DNA of 64,000 nucleotides from the NCBI RefSeq assembly GCF_013177675.1, contig NZ_CP042652.1:1426001-1490000 (forward strand), read 5' to 3'. Positions within the stretch are counted from its first letter, which is position 1; the number at the start of each line of letters is the position of its first letter. Shown here in pieces: positions 9,927 to 19,393 of this stretch. The position numbers were made by a program, and so were the translations under genes. The notes under the pieces were generated by a model, which was not told the origin of the DNA, made no database searches, and saw only the letters and a list, made by a program, of their open reading frames with translations. Source of the DNA: Arcobacter acticola (lineage in GTDB: Bacteria > Campylobacterota > Campylobacteria > Campylobacterales > Arcobacteraceae).

Positions 9927-10829
9927 CTAAAAGAAATCTATTTTGTTTGTATCATCTTCATTAAATAAATATACCTGACTTCTACCTCTATTTTTTGCTT
10001 CATATAATGCTATATCAGATTTTTTAATAATTTCTTCAATACTTGTTGCATTATCTGGATATATAGAAATCCCACTACATATAGTTTTCATTAAGGCCTG
10101 TTTAGTCTCGTTGTTTACTATAATTTTTTCTTTACTAAAATTGTCAATTAATTTTTCTGAAATTATTATAGCATTACTTTCATTAATGATATTCAATAAA
10201 ATAACTAAAAACTCATCATTTGATATTTTGACCACAAGATCAGAATCTCTTATGGTTGCTTTTAATGTATTTGCAAGTGATTTTAAAACCTTATCACCAA
10301 CTTCATAATCAAATTCATCAATAACTGCTTTAAATTGATCTATTCCTACTTTTACAAAAGCGATTTTCTTTTGTTCTCTATTTGAAATACTCAATAAATT
10401 GTGAGCATAATTATCCAAATAGCTTCTATTATAAGAACCTGTTAAATGATCAACTAAAGATGTTTCTTTTAATATTTTTTCCATATATTTATTAAATAAT
10501 GACTGAGAAAAAATTTGTAGTGCCATGTTTATTGTTTTTAGATCATTTTTTATGATTTCAAAATTTTCTATTGTTTCTGATAAAAAGTTAAAAATAATAT
10601 CAGTAAAAGTATTTTCTTTAAAAGACAAGGTATTTGTAAAATATTTAATATCTCCATTATTATGTGCAAAAATATTTTCAATTAAATCATTTTTTCTAAT
10701 ATCAATAGATAAAAAATTAACATGGTGATGTAATTTTAGATATTCATATATATTTAAACAACTTTTTTCTAAATCTGTTAATTTTAATTTTTCATTTTCG
10801 CTTATAATTTTCTCACAAGATAAATTCAT
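9927..10829 (-). CDS. GGDEF-domain protein with degenerate SNDEF site but intact RxxD I-site
   Basis: A 300-residue paralogue of the downstream gene, with a similar layout (N-terminal helical region, GGDEF domain about 135-290). The motif reads SNDEF (203-207), replacing both glycines needed to hold GTP, so cyclase activity is doubtful. The inhibitory site RDSD (194-197) is intact at the correct five-residue spacing, which would suit a c-di-GMP receptor. It sits 14 bases after the metallo-hydrolase gene, with an AAAGG site before its ATG. Confidence 0.85.
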   Translation of the reverse strand: MNLSCEKIISENEKLKLTDLEKSCLNIYEYLKLHHHVNFLSIDIRKNDLIENIFAHNNGDIKYFTNTLSFKENTFTDIIFNFLSETIENFEIIKNDLKTINMALQIFSQSLFNKYMEKILKETSLVDHLTGSYNRSYLDNYAHNLLSISNREQKKIAFVKVGIDQFKAVIDEFDYEVGDKVLKSLANTLKATIRDSDLVVKISNDEFLVILLNIINESNAIIISEKLIDNFSKEKIIVNNETKQALMKTICSGISIYPDNATSIEEIIKKSDIALYEAKNRGRSQVYLFNEDDTNKIDFF

Positions 10830-10843
10830 TTACAAAACCTTTA

Positions 10844-11437
10844 TTAAATATGTCTTTCCCATTGTTTTAGTGTTTGGATTTCACTTTTTAATGTAGTTTT
10901 ATCCCCATGTCCTGGGTAAATATGAAAATCTTTTGTCCATTTTAATATTTTATTTATGCTTTGTTTCATTAATTTTGCATCTGAATTTGGAAAATCAAAT
11001 CTTCCAATAGTTCCTTTAAAAATGAAGTCACCTGTAAAAAGATGTTCATTTATTTGAATTGCTGAACATCCAGGTGTATGACCCGGGAAATGATGGAATT
11101 TGATTTTTATTCCTTCAAGTTCAATTTCTTCATCAGGCTTTATTAAAAAATCTGCAGTTGATGGAGGCATTCCAAGTCCATAAGGATCTTTTTCTAACAT
11201 GAAATTATCATCTTTTGGAGTGTATATTTTTATATTATATTTATCTTTTACTTCTTGATTTGACCATACATGATCAAAATGTCCATGAGTATTTAATATT
11301 GCAATTGGATTTGTTACTTTTGATGAAATCCATCTAAGAGCATTTACTCCTGGATCAATGATAATATCTTTATTATCAATTGTTACAATATAACAATTTG
11401 TTTGGTAGTCACCCATTGCTTGTACTTTTATATCCAT
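10844..11437 (-). CDS. Metallo-beta-lactamase-fold hydrolase (glyoxalase II-like)
   Basis: A 197-residue cytosolic hydrolase with the two-metal signature: NTHGHFDHV near residue 50, FPGHTPGC near 120, FTGDFIF near 135 and IYPGHGDKT near 173. These motifs place it in the hydroxyacylglutathione hydrolase-like group. Such short versions often hydrolyse S-acyl thiols, but the substrate is not fixed by sequence. It is the first gene of an operon with two GGDEF proteins and is divergent from the DUF455 gene. Confidence 0.88.
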   Translation of the reverse strand: MDIKVQAMGDYQTNCYIVTIDNKDIIIDPGVNALRWISSKVTNPIAILNTHGHFDHVWSNQEVKDKYNIKIYTPKDDNFMLEKDPYGLGMPPSTADFLIKPDEEIELEGIKIKFHHFPGHTPGCSAIQINEHLFTGDFIFKGTIGRFDFPNSDAKLMKQSINKILKWTKDFHIYPGHGDKTTLKSEIQTLKQWERHI

Positions 11438-11490
11438 TTTAAACCTTAATACGCTAAAATTAAATGATTATATCAAAAAAGAGGTTATTT

Positions 11491-12309
11491 ATGGATTATT
11501 TTAAAACACTTGAAGAAATTTTATTAACAAGTGAACCAAAAGATAAAATTGAAAAATTTAGAAAGTTTTATAATAATTTTTTAAATAATAATTTTATATT
11601 TAATGATTCTTATGAACCTTATACTTTAGAAAAACCTTCATATTATTCATTTTTGGAAATTGTGAAACCAACAAATTTACCTCCTATAAAGAATTTTAAG
11701 TCAATAGAAGGTAAAAAATACTTAGTTCATACTATTTTACATATCGAGTATTCAGCTATTGATTTAGCTTTAGATGCAGCTGTAAGATATAAAAATATGC
11801 CTATTGGATTTTATAAAGATTGGTTAGAAGTTGCAGATGATGAAATAAGACATTTTTTAATGCTTGAAAAGTTGTTACATGAAGTTGGAGGAGTTTACGG
11901 TGATTTCCCTGTTCATAAAAATCTTTTTGAAGCAATGGAAGCAACACCTGAATTTTTAAGAAGAATGGCAGCAGTTCCAAGATATCTTGAAGCAAATGGT
12001 CTTGATCAAAATCCTAAAATTATGGAAAAATTAAATTCAAATAGAGATCCTTTTAATAATAAATTAATAGAGGTTTTAAAAATCATATTAGAAGAAGAAG
12101 TTGACCATGTAAAAAAAGGCGATACTTGGTTTAAATATGAATGCGATAGATTAAACTTAGAACCTGAATCTAATTATTTAAAAATTATTGAAGAAGTTTT
12201 TCCAGGATCAACCACTAGAAAAATGGATTTAAATTTTGCAGCTAGAAAAGAAGCTGGTTTTTCTTGTAATGAGTTAAAAAAATTATCTAAAAAAGAGGAT
12301 TGCAACTAA
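11491..12309 (+). CDS. DUF455 ferritin-like protein
   Basis: A 272-residue protein of the ferritin-like DUF455 family, related to the MiaE-type diiron proteins. Candidate iron ligands lie in HIEYSAIDLALD and ADDEIRHFLML, and in LEEEVDHVKKGD further on. A start at 11491 is chosen over the in-frame ATG at 11464 because AAAGAGG sits six bases before it. Its stop overlaps the next start as TAATG. The biochemical role of the family is not established. Confidence 0.82.
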   Translation: MDYFKTLEEILLTSEPKDKIEKFRKFYNNFLNNNFIFNDSYEPYTLEKPSYYSFLEIVKPTNLPPIKNFKSIEGKKYLVHTILHIEYSAIDLALDAAVRYKNMPIGFYKDWLEVADDEIRHFLMLEKLLHEVGGVYGDFPVHKNLFEAMEATPEFLRRMAAVPRYLEANGLDQNPKIMEKLNSNRDPFNNKLIEVLKIILEEEVDHVKKGDTWFKYECDRLNLEPESNYLKIIEEVFPGSTTRKMDLNFAARKEAGFSCNELKKLSKKEDCN

Positions 12310-12971
12310 TGATTACTTCAAATGTAGATTCAATAATTTCATCTTTACAAAACAGTTCAAATGCCACTAAAACAGAAAATTCAATTGAGTCATTTATAAG
12401 TAATCTAACAACAAATAAACAAGGTGATAACACTTCTAAAACAGATGCTTTGACTTTTGATAATATAAAAGGCATTACTTTAGAAGAAATAGATACTTTG
12501 TTTAAAGATGAAGATAAAGCAATGGCAAAAAATCTTAGAATTGCAACTTTATTTTCAAATGATGATTATTTATCAAAGGCTTTATTTGATACGGTTTTAG
12601 GACAACCTTTTAATTTGGGATTTTCATATTTAAGTGATAGATATGAAGATAAAAATGTATTTTTAAACTCAAGTAGCAATGATTTTTCAGATTTATTTCA
12701 TAGCTCTGTAGTATCAAGAAATACAGATACAAAATTAAATTCAACAGATGTAATTTCTCAAGATAGATTAGATGAAATATTAACTAAGGTAAATTCTTTT
12801 AATTTTCTTAGTGTTTTAACAAGTACTTCAAAAGACAAATACGATAAATACAAAGATGAAGATAATGAGTACTCCTTTTTATATAATGACTTTAGTCTTA
12901 AATATGAAGAGCTAAAATACAAATACGAAGAGCTTGACAATATAAATAAAAATATCATCAAGCAGTTTTAG
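12309..12971 (+). CDS. Uncharacterised protein, coupled to the DUF455 gene
   Basis: I do not recognise this 220-residue protein. It is rich in Ser, Asn, Asp and Lys, has no signal peptide or membrane segment, and ends in a short coiled coil with repeated KYEEL units (about 195-215). The ATG at 12309 overlaps the previous stop (TAATG), which is preferred over an in-frame TTG at 12300 that would sit too close to the AGAGG site. A low-complexity N-terminal half suggests partial disorder. Its role may relate to its translationally coupled neighbour. Confidence 0.65.
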   Translation: MITSNVDSIISSLQNSSNATKTENSIESFISNLTTNKQGDNTSKTDALTFDNIKGITLEEIDTLFKDEDKAMAKNLRIATLFSNDDYLSKALFDTVLGQPFNLGFSYLSDRYEDKNVFLNSSSNDFSDLFHSSVVSRNTDTKLNSTDVISQDRLDEILTKVNSFNFLSVLTSTSKDKYDKYKDEDNEYSFLYNDFSLKYEELKYKYEELDNINKNIIKQF

Positions 12972-12991
12972 TTAGAGAAAGTTTTAAAAGT

Positions 12992-13876
12992 TTATTTAGT
13001 TTTATTTAACTCTTTATAATAAGTACTATGTAGTATTTCTACTTCCTCTTCTTCTTTATATCCATTTATAATACTATGAATTGCACCTTTAATAGCAAAC
13101 ATAGACATATAAACATGAGTGAAAAATAAAGCTGTCATTGCCATACCAACAACATTGTGTACGATAATACATAATCTTAGCATTTCAATTTTTGTTAAAC
13201 CAAACATTGTTAAAACTGCTATATTTAAGTCATTTACATAAATAGTAACGCCTGTATAAATCATTGCAACTCCACCTATTGTACATACCCAAAACCACAT
13301 TTTTTGACCAGCATTAAATTTACCTGCAGGAATTGGTTTTTTCTCTTTTGATAAGTATCCACCTAGTATCATAAACCATTTGATATCATCTCCTGTAAAA
13401 AGCATATTTTTAAACCACATTATAAACATAGGAATAACACTTATTACAAATAAAATTGTAGTAACAGCATGAATATCTTTACAAGCTCTCACAAACTCTC
13501 CACCACCAAAAACAGATCCAAACATCATAATTAAACCTGTAGGAATTAATAGCATAAATGAAACAGCTGCAATACCATGAATGATTCTATTAAATAAAGT
13601 AAAAACATAATATTTTTTACCATCATGTTTGAACTTTTTTGGTCCAATTATTAAGTAATGTACTAAAAATACTAAAGGAACAATTACAATAATTCCTAAA
13701 TATGCATTTTTAAAGATTTTTGTTTGAAGGGCTACAAAAACTTCATCTAAATAAACACTTCCTTCTTTTCCATAAGCTAACATGGTAGTAATTAAATCCT
13801 GATTAGCTTCACTAACAGTTGTATATCCAAACACTAAAGATGATATACTCAGTAAGATAATTAAATATTTCAACAT
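12992..13876 (-). CDS. fdhC: Formate dehydrogenase cytochrome b subunit (gamma)
   Basis: A 294-residue membrane protein. An N-terminal hydrophobic segment (1-17, ending in VFG) precedes four further membrane helices at about 55-75, 90-120, 130-155 and 235-265, with haem-b type His residues in RIIHGIAAV, DIHAVTT and VHNVVGMAM. It would carry electrons from formate dehydrogenase to the menaquinone pool. The catalytic and Fe-S subunits are not adjacent, so it works in trans with genes elsewhere. The ATG follows AGAGGAG. It is convergent with the preceding plus-strand gene. Confidence 0.85.
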   Translation of the reverse strand: MLKYLIILLSISSLVFGYTTVSEANQDLITTMLAYGKEGSVYLDEVFVALQTKIFKNAYLGIIVIVPLVFLVHYLIIGPKKFKHDGKKYYVFTLFNRIIHGIAAVSFMLLIPTGLIMMFGSVFGGGEFVRACKDIHAVTTILFVISVIPMFIMWFKNMLFTGDDIKWFMILGGYLSKEKKPIPAGKFNAGQKMWFWVCTIGGVAMIYTGVTIYVNDLNIAVLTMFGLTKIEMLRLCIIVHNVVGMAMTALFFTHVYMSMFAIKGAIHSIINGYKEEEEVEILHSTYYKELNKTK

Positions 13877-14001
13877 TATTGACTCCTCTTTTTATCTTTT
13901 AAATCATAACATTCTAATAGGACTTAATTGGGACTTTTTTGCTAAATGGTAAAATTTATTTTACTAAAATGAAGATATTGGAATATTTTATTGAGAGTAT
14001 A

Positions 14002-14025
14002 AAAAAAGAGAAAAATCTCTTTTTT
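14002..14025 (-). terminator. Rho-independent terminator of trpB
   Basis: A 10-bp perfect stem (14002-14011 with 14016-14025) of the form AAAAAAGAGA/TCTCTTTTTT with an AAAA loop. It touches the trpB stop codon. Its A- and T-rich flanks make it usable in both directions. Confidence 0.65.
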
Positions 14026-15242
14026 TAGAATTTAGCGTTAGGAATAGGGTAGTTTTCTATTACAAAATCAATATCCTTATCCCCACGACCACTTAGGTTA
14101 ACTAAGATTGTTTTATCTTTTGGAAGGGTTCTTGCTAATTTTATAGCAAAAGCAACTGCATGGGCTGATTCTAAAGCAGGAATTATACCTTCTAATTGTG
14201 ATAGCTTATAAAAAGCATCAACAGCTTCATTATCATTACAAAGTCCAACTTTTGTTCTACCACTCTCTTTTAAAAATGCATGTTCAGGTCCAACGCTTGG
14301 ATAATCAATTCCACTTCCAATTGAATGCACGGGTGCTGGTTCACCTTTATCATCTTTTAACATAATAGAATTAAAGCCATGCATAATTCCTTCTTCTCCA
14401 TATGTTAAAGATGCAGAATGTTCACCAATTTTATCACCTTTCCCCATAGGTTCAACTCCATAAAGCTCAACTTGCTTATCATCAATAAAACCTGCAAATA
14501 TTCCCATAGCGTTACTTCCACCTCCCACACATGCAGTTACTACATCAGGAAGCTTATTTTCATGTTCTAAAAACTGCTCCCTTGCTTCAAGTCCAATTAT
14601 ACTTTGAAAATCTCTTACCATCATAGGAAATGGATGAGGACCAACAACAGAACCAATACAATAAATAGAATTTTTAGTGTCAGCTAAATAAGCTTCAAAA
14701 GCTGAATCAACAGCTTCTTTTAGTGTTTTAAGACCATGAGTTGCAGGAACTACTTTTGCTCCTAGAATTTTCATTCTTACAACATTTGGATGCTCTTTTT
14801 TTATATCAACTTCACCCATGTGAATTTCACACTCTAATCCAAAGTAAGCAGCAGCAGTTGCAAGTGCAACTCCATGTTGTCCAGCTCCAGTTTCAGCTAT
14901 AACTTTTTTCTTTCCTAGATATTTAGCAAGAATAACTTCAGCCATACAGTGATTTAATTTATGAGCGCCTGTATGATTTAAATCTTCTCTTTTTAGATAA
15001 ATTTTTGCACCACCACAAAACTCTGTAAGATTCTTAGCATATGAAATAGGAGTAGGTCGTCCTTGATAATGTTTTCTAACATATTTTAACTCTTCAATAA
15101 ATTTAGGAGAGTTTTTTAATTCAAGATAGGCTTTTGTAATATCAACAAAAGGTTTTTCTAAAATAGGAGGAATAAAAGAACCTCCAAATTTTCCAAAATA
15201 TCCATTAATATCTGGATGAGATTCTAAATAAGAGTTTGTCAT
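14025..15242 (-). CDS. trpB: Tryptophan synthase beta subunit (orphan, variant active-site loop)
   Basis: A 405-residue PLP enzyme that condenses indole with serine. The PLP Lys is in [13 protein letters not shown], where classical enzymes have [19 protein letters not shown] and the phosphate-binding GGGSNAMG are intact. No trpA or other trp gene is adjacent. trpD lies about 18 kb away in another operon. The start ATG follows GGAAG. The protein is most likely a genuine TrpB of the kind found in Campylobacterota, possibly able to act on free indole, but the split location leaves the partner unclear. Confidence 0.9.
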   Translation of the reverse strand: MTNSYLESHPDINGYFGKFGGSFIPPILEKPFVDITKAYLELKNSPKFIEELKYVRKHYQGRPTPISYAKNLTEFCGGAKIYLKREDLNHTGAHKLNHCMAEVILAKYLGKKKVIAETGAGQHGVALATAAAYFGLECEIHMGEVDIKKEHPNVVRMKILGAKVVPATHGLKTLKEAVDSAFEAYLADTKNSIYCIGSVVGPHPFPMMVRDFQSIIGLEAREQFLEHENKLPDVVTACVGGGSNAMGIFAGFIDDKQVELYGVEPMGKGDKIGEHSASLTYGEEGIMHGFNSIMLKDDKGEPAPVHSIGSGIDYPSVGPEHAFLKESGRTKVGLCNDNEAVDAFYKLSQLEGIIPALESAHAVAFAIKLARTLPKDKTILVNLSGRGDKDIDFVIENYPIPNAKF

Positions 15243-15318
15243 AAATTGCTTCCTTGTTTAAAATAATATATTGTAGTTCAAAATTATTAAGCATTATAAT
15301 CAATAGATTTTTAATATG

Positions 15319-18300
15319 TTATGAAAGTGGAAAAGTTATTTTAACAAGTGCGCATTTATCAAAAGTTTTATCATTAAAAGTATGTTTTGTATTTGTGATT
15401 TTAATATCACCATTCATACTTGAAGTTATAATTTTGTGAGTCATATATAAACCAAGTCCTGTACCTTGGCTTTTATGTTTTGTGGTAAAGTAGGGTTCAA
15501 ATATCTTATCTATGATTTCTTCTTTTACTCCACCTGCATTATCAATTATTTCAATAATAATTTCTTTATTAGTTTTATAAGATTTGATATGAATAAATCT
15601 ATTCTCTTTGTTTGTCTCTACTAAGGCATCTTTTGCATTATTTAAGATATTAAGTAATGCTTGATTTAATTCATTCTCATAATTATTTATAAATAAATCT
15701 TTTTCTAAATCTAATATTACATTTATAGAATGATTTATAAATGAACTTTTTATAATAGTTAGTATTTTATTTATACTACTATTTACATCAAACTCTTTTT
15801 TATCTTTATCTTCTTTTAGATAATTTTGGAAATCATCAATAGTTTGAGAAAGAAACATTGTAGTATTTGTAATACTATTAAGTGTACTGTTAAATGTTTC
15901 ATCATCAAGTTGATTAAACTCTTTTTGTATTTTCATTCCAGAGGCTGCAGTTGATATTAAACTTAAGGGTTGCCTCCATTGGTGAGCGATATTGCCTATC
16001 ATTTCTCCAAGACTTGCCATTTTTGATTGTTGAATTAATAAATTTTCTTTATTCTTTATTTCACTCATATCTATTATAGATAAAATTATTGATAATTTAT
16101 TTTCAAATATTACTTTTTTTGATTTTATAAGAATTGGAAATTTTACTTTAAAATCTTTCAATCCAATTATTTCATAGGTTTGAGAATCTTTGTTTTTGAT
16201 TATATCCCTAATAGAGATAATATTATTTATATCGAATAAGTCATAAAAAGAGTTATTTAAAAGTTTCTTTTCATTTATATCAAATATTTTTAAAAACTCA
16301 TTATTATGATAGATGATTTTATCATCACTTACTATTATGATTCCTTCAATGGTTAGATTTACTAGACTTCTAAATGTTTTAAGTGTATTTTCCAGCTCAT
16401 CTTTGGTACTTTTTAATTTTCTTTGATAATTTAAAAGTTGTCTATTTTTATAAAGTATTATAAAAATAATCAAAATCAATGGCAAAAAATATTTCCATAA
16501 TATAGAAAAATCAAAAGTTTGAGAATACTCAAGTTTAAGCCATTTATTATAGATTAGATTTTTATCATTTGGATCCATAGTTTCAAGAACTTTATTTATT
16601 ATAGATTGTAAAACTTTGTAATCATCTCGTATCATTACTTGTAAATCAAGATCAATTCCAGTAGTTCCAGAAATCTTAATATTACTATATGCATATTTTT
16701 GAATATTGTATGTTAAAACAGGTAAGTTATCTACAAGTGCATAAATCTTGTTATTTGATAAAAGTGATAAACCTTCTTCTATATTATTCACAAAAACAAA
16801 ATCTATATTAGGGAATGCTTTTTCTAATAGTTTATACGCAGTGTAATTTTTACCAACACCTACTTTTTTACCCACAAGATAAGAAGCATCAGGAATGTAA
16901 TTTTTATCTTGAAGGGTCGCTATTCCAATCGGAGCTTTATAGTATGTATCTGAAAATATTGCATATTTTTCTCTGTCTTTTGTTTTTGATGTAGCTACAA
17001 TAATATCACTTGTTTTATTTTCAATACTATTTAAGCCGTCAGCAAAGTTTTCTTTAACAATTATTTTTGTTTTTAAATCTGCTTTATCTACAATATATTT
17101 CCAAAAATCGTAACCTAGTCCATAACTTTTATCTTTTTCAGTAAAACTTATAGGAGACCAATTACTAGTAAAGGCTATATTTACAGTTTTATTATTTATG
17201 AAATCTTGTTCTTCTTTAGAAAAAACAACGCTTTTTTCAGAATTGAACCATTTTTTATCTAGTGTTTCAAGTTCTATTAGTGAAACCTTATTTATTGCTT
17301 TATTTAAAATCTCAGGAAGCACTTCTAAATCTTTACTAACACCCATATATAATTTAGTATCAAAATTTTTAATATTTACTTTAGTTAATATTTTTAATGA
17401 GTTAAAATATGATTTATTTATATAGTAATTTGCAATCAATGTATTTTGTATTGTTGCATCACTTGTATTCTTCTCAACACTTTCAAAAACTTCATCTAAT
17501 GTTTCAAATTCAATAATATCTATTTTTGGATAGTTTTCTTTTAATCTTTTAGTTGAGTTCCAGTTTTTTACCATGGCAAGTTTTTTCCCTGCCAAATCAT
17601 CAATATTTATTAAATCAAATTTACTTTTTTTTGTAATTATTGATAACTCTTGATTTATATATGATTGGGTGTAGTTAAATTTTTTTTCTCTTTCTTCATT
17701 AAATCCAATAGCAGGAAATATATCGATCTCATTATTAGAAAATTTTTCTAATAAGTTACTCCAATTATCACTAACAAATATTGGATCCATACCAGTTTTT
17801 GAAAGAATAAGTTTTACATAATCTACTACATAACCTTTAGCTGTTTCATTTTCAAAATAATCATAAGGAACCCAGCCTATTTCATTTGCAACAATTAATG
17901 TTTTGTGATTTTCTATAAACTCTTTTTCTTTTGGAGTAAATTCATTTACTGTTCTATAGCTATCAATCCATTTCGAAGATATTTCATTTTTTTCTAATTG
18001 ATCAATGTTATCTAAAGCTTTGTCTACGATACTTTTTAAAATAGGATAATCATTTCTAAATGCCATATACAAATTGTTTTCTGTATTTACTACAAAAGTT
18101 GGTGATAGTGTACTTATGTTATTTTTTTTTGTTATATATTCAATTAAAGGAACATTAGAAATTAATCCTTCGGCTTTTCTAGTAATTACTAAATCAATAG
18201 CTTCTAAAGAGTTATTAACTATAATAATTTTAACTTTTGGATAGTTATTTTTTATAAAATCTTCGTATATATAACCTTTTTCTATAACAATGGATTTGTC

Positions 18301-18717
18301 ATTTAAATCATTTAATGTTTTGTAAGTTTTATTTATACTGTAAAAATAATCTCTAATAGTTGTATAGCTATTTGATGTAAAAATTAGATTTTTTTCTCTA
18401 TTGGGTGTTTTTGATAAAATAGGTAGTAAATCTATTTTTTTGTTAAATGCCATTTGTAATAAATCATTCCATTTATATCCATAAATATAATTGAATTTCA
18501 ATCCAGTTTTTTTCTCAATGATTTCTAAATAATCTTTTGCTATTCCTTTATATTTACCATTTTCAACATAATCAAAAGGAGGCCAGTTTGTTTCTGCGCC
18601 TACATTTATAACAGGATTGTTTTTTATGAATTCTTTTTCTTCATTTGTTAGGTTTATTAAGATATTTGCAAAAAGTGTATTACATAATAATAAAAGTAAT
18701 AAAAGATATTTATACAC
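15319..18717 (-). CDS. Giant sensor histidine kinase with three SBP_bac_3 domains
   Basis: An 1132-residue kinase counted from a GTG at 18717, which follows AAAGG by seven bases and puts a hydrophobic signal peptide (ending NTLFA) at the N-terminus. An in-frame ATG at 18756 lacks a ribosome binding site. Order: signal peptide, three tandem family-3 solute-binding domains (about 25-250, 265-490, 510-735), transmembrane helix (about 745-765), coiled coil, PAS-like domain, H-box AHQWRQPL with His912, and HATPase with NAKDAL, DNAGG and GTGLGLYM. No response regulator gene is adjacent, so it is an orphan kinase. The binding-protein modules show the EKNL/SxK patterns seen in the two-domain kinase at 1.5-4.3 kb, suggesting domain duplication. 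Confidence 0.88.
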   Translation of the reverse strand: MYKYLLLLLLLCNTLFANILINLTNEEKEFIKNNPVINVGAETNWPPFDYVENGKYKGIAKDYLEIIEKKTGLKFNYIYGYKWNDLLQMAFNKKIDLLPILSKTPNREKNLIFTSNSYTTIRDYFYSINKTYKTLNDLNDKSIVIEKGYIYEDFIKNNYPKVKIIIVNNSLEAIDLVITRKAEGLISNVPLIEYITKKNNISTLSPTFVVNTENNLYMAFRNDYPILKSIVDKALDNIDQLEKNEISSKWIDSYRTVNEFTPKEKEFIENHKTLIVANEIGWVPYDYFENETAKGYVVDYVKLILSKTGMDPIFVSDNWSNLLEKFSNNEIDIFPAIGFNEEREKKFNYTQSYINQELSIITKKSKFDLINIDDLAGKKLAMVKNWNSTKRLKENYPKIDIIEFETLDEVFESVEKNTSDATIQNTLIANYYINKSYFNSLKILTKVNIKNFDTKLYMGVSKDLEVLPEILNKAINKVSLIELETLDKKWFNSEKSVVFSKEEQDFINNKTVNIAFTSNWSPISFTEKDKSYGLGYDFWKYIVDKADLKTKIIVKENFADGLNSIENKTSDIIVATSKTKDREKYAIFSDTYYKAPIGIATLQDKNYIPDASYLVGKKVGVGKNYTAYKLLEKAFPNIDFVFVNNIEEGLSLLSNNKIYALVDNLPVLTYNIQKYAYSNIKISGTTGIDLDLQVMIRDDYKVLQSIINKVLETMDPNDKNLIYNKWLKLEYSQTFDFSILWKYFLPLILIIFIILYKNRQLLNYQRKLKSTKDELENTLKTFRSLVNLTIEGIIIVSDDKIIYHNNEFLKIFDINEKKLLNNSFYDLFDINNIISIRDIIKNKDSQTYEIIGLKDFKVKFPILIKSKKVIFENKLSIILSIIDMSEIKNKENLLIQQSKMASLGEMIGNIAHQWRQPLSLISTAASGMKIQKEFNQLDDETFNSTLNSITNTTMFLSQTIDDFQNYLKEDKDKKEFDVNSSINKILTIIKSSFINHSINVILDLEKDLFINNYENELNQALLNILNNAKDALVETNKENRFIHIKSYKTNKEIIIEIIDNAGGVKEEIIDKIFEPYFTTKHKSQGTGLGLYMTHKIITSSMNGDIKITNTKHTFNDKTFDKCALVKITFPLS

Positions 18718-18793
18718 TTCAAAGCCTTTTTCACATATTTTTATTCTATAAGTCATTATAGTCTAAAAAAGATTATACTTTCTTAAGCTTATC

Positions 18794-19372
18794 TTAACAA
18801 TTGATTATAAGAGTAGCTTTTAAGCCTTCAACTTTTAAATTTGAACTAACTTTATGTAGAGAAAGTTTTCCTTCAATAGTTTGTAAAATATGCCAAAATT
18901 TTTCATTAAAAGGAGTGTCTAACTCTTTGATTTTATGGTGTATTATACTTTGTGCAATTGTGTCTATACAATGTTCATAAAATATTTTATTTTTAGCACG
19001 TTGAATTAAATAATCTCTCATGATTTTTAAATTTGCTATATAAGTTTGTTTTTCTATTTCACTTAAATGGGTTTGATTATTTATATCTTCTTCTTTTTTA
19101 TCTAGATGAATGATATAAGCACCTATTTCTTCATCCATTGTGTTTTCTAAGTTTGGATGAGATTTTAGAAGTATTTCTAAAATCTCATTAGAAGCTAATC
19201 TTTGTTGATTTACAGTATGAGAGTATTTTATATTGTGTACATAGTTATGATCTAAAGCAATTAAAATATCAATGGCAAAAGATAAATAAACATATTTATC
19301 TTCTTTCCCGTCCTTAAAAGATATACCATGCTCACTAATAACAGGTTTTAATCCCACATACTTTAATTCCAT
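18794..19372 (-). CDS. Uncharacterised protein downstream of dnaJ
   Basis: A 192-residue soluble, largely helical protein without a motif I recognise. It begins MELKYVGLKP and contains many charged residues. It follows dnaJ by 21 bases on the same strand and is probably co-transcribed, so a link with protein quality control is possible but only by position. No signal peptide or membrane segment is visible. The ATG is preceded by a weak GGAAC-like site. Confidence 0.7.
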   Translation of the reverse strand: MELKYVGLKPVISEHGISFKDGKEDKYVYLSFAIDILIALDHNYVHNIKYSHTVNQQRLASNEILEILLKSHPNLENTMDEEIGAYIIHLDKKEEDINNQTHLSEIEKQTYIANLKIMRDYLIQRAKNKIFYEHCIDTIAQSIIHHKIKELDTPFNEKFWHILQTIEGKLSLHKVSSNLKVEGLKATLIINC

Positions 19373-19393
19373 TTTAGTTCCTATTTTTTTGTA

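Noticed and set aside
12758-12961. Open minus-strand frame rich in Ser, Leu and Tyr inside the gene at 12309-12971
   Set aside because: Antisense low-complexity shadow of a Lys/Glu/Asp-rich coding stretch, without ribosome site or typical codon pattern.
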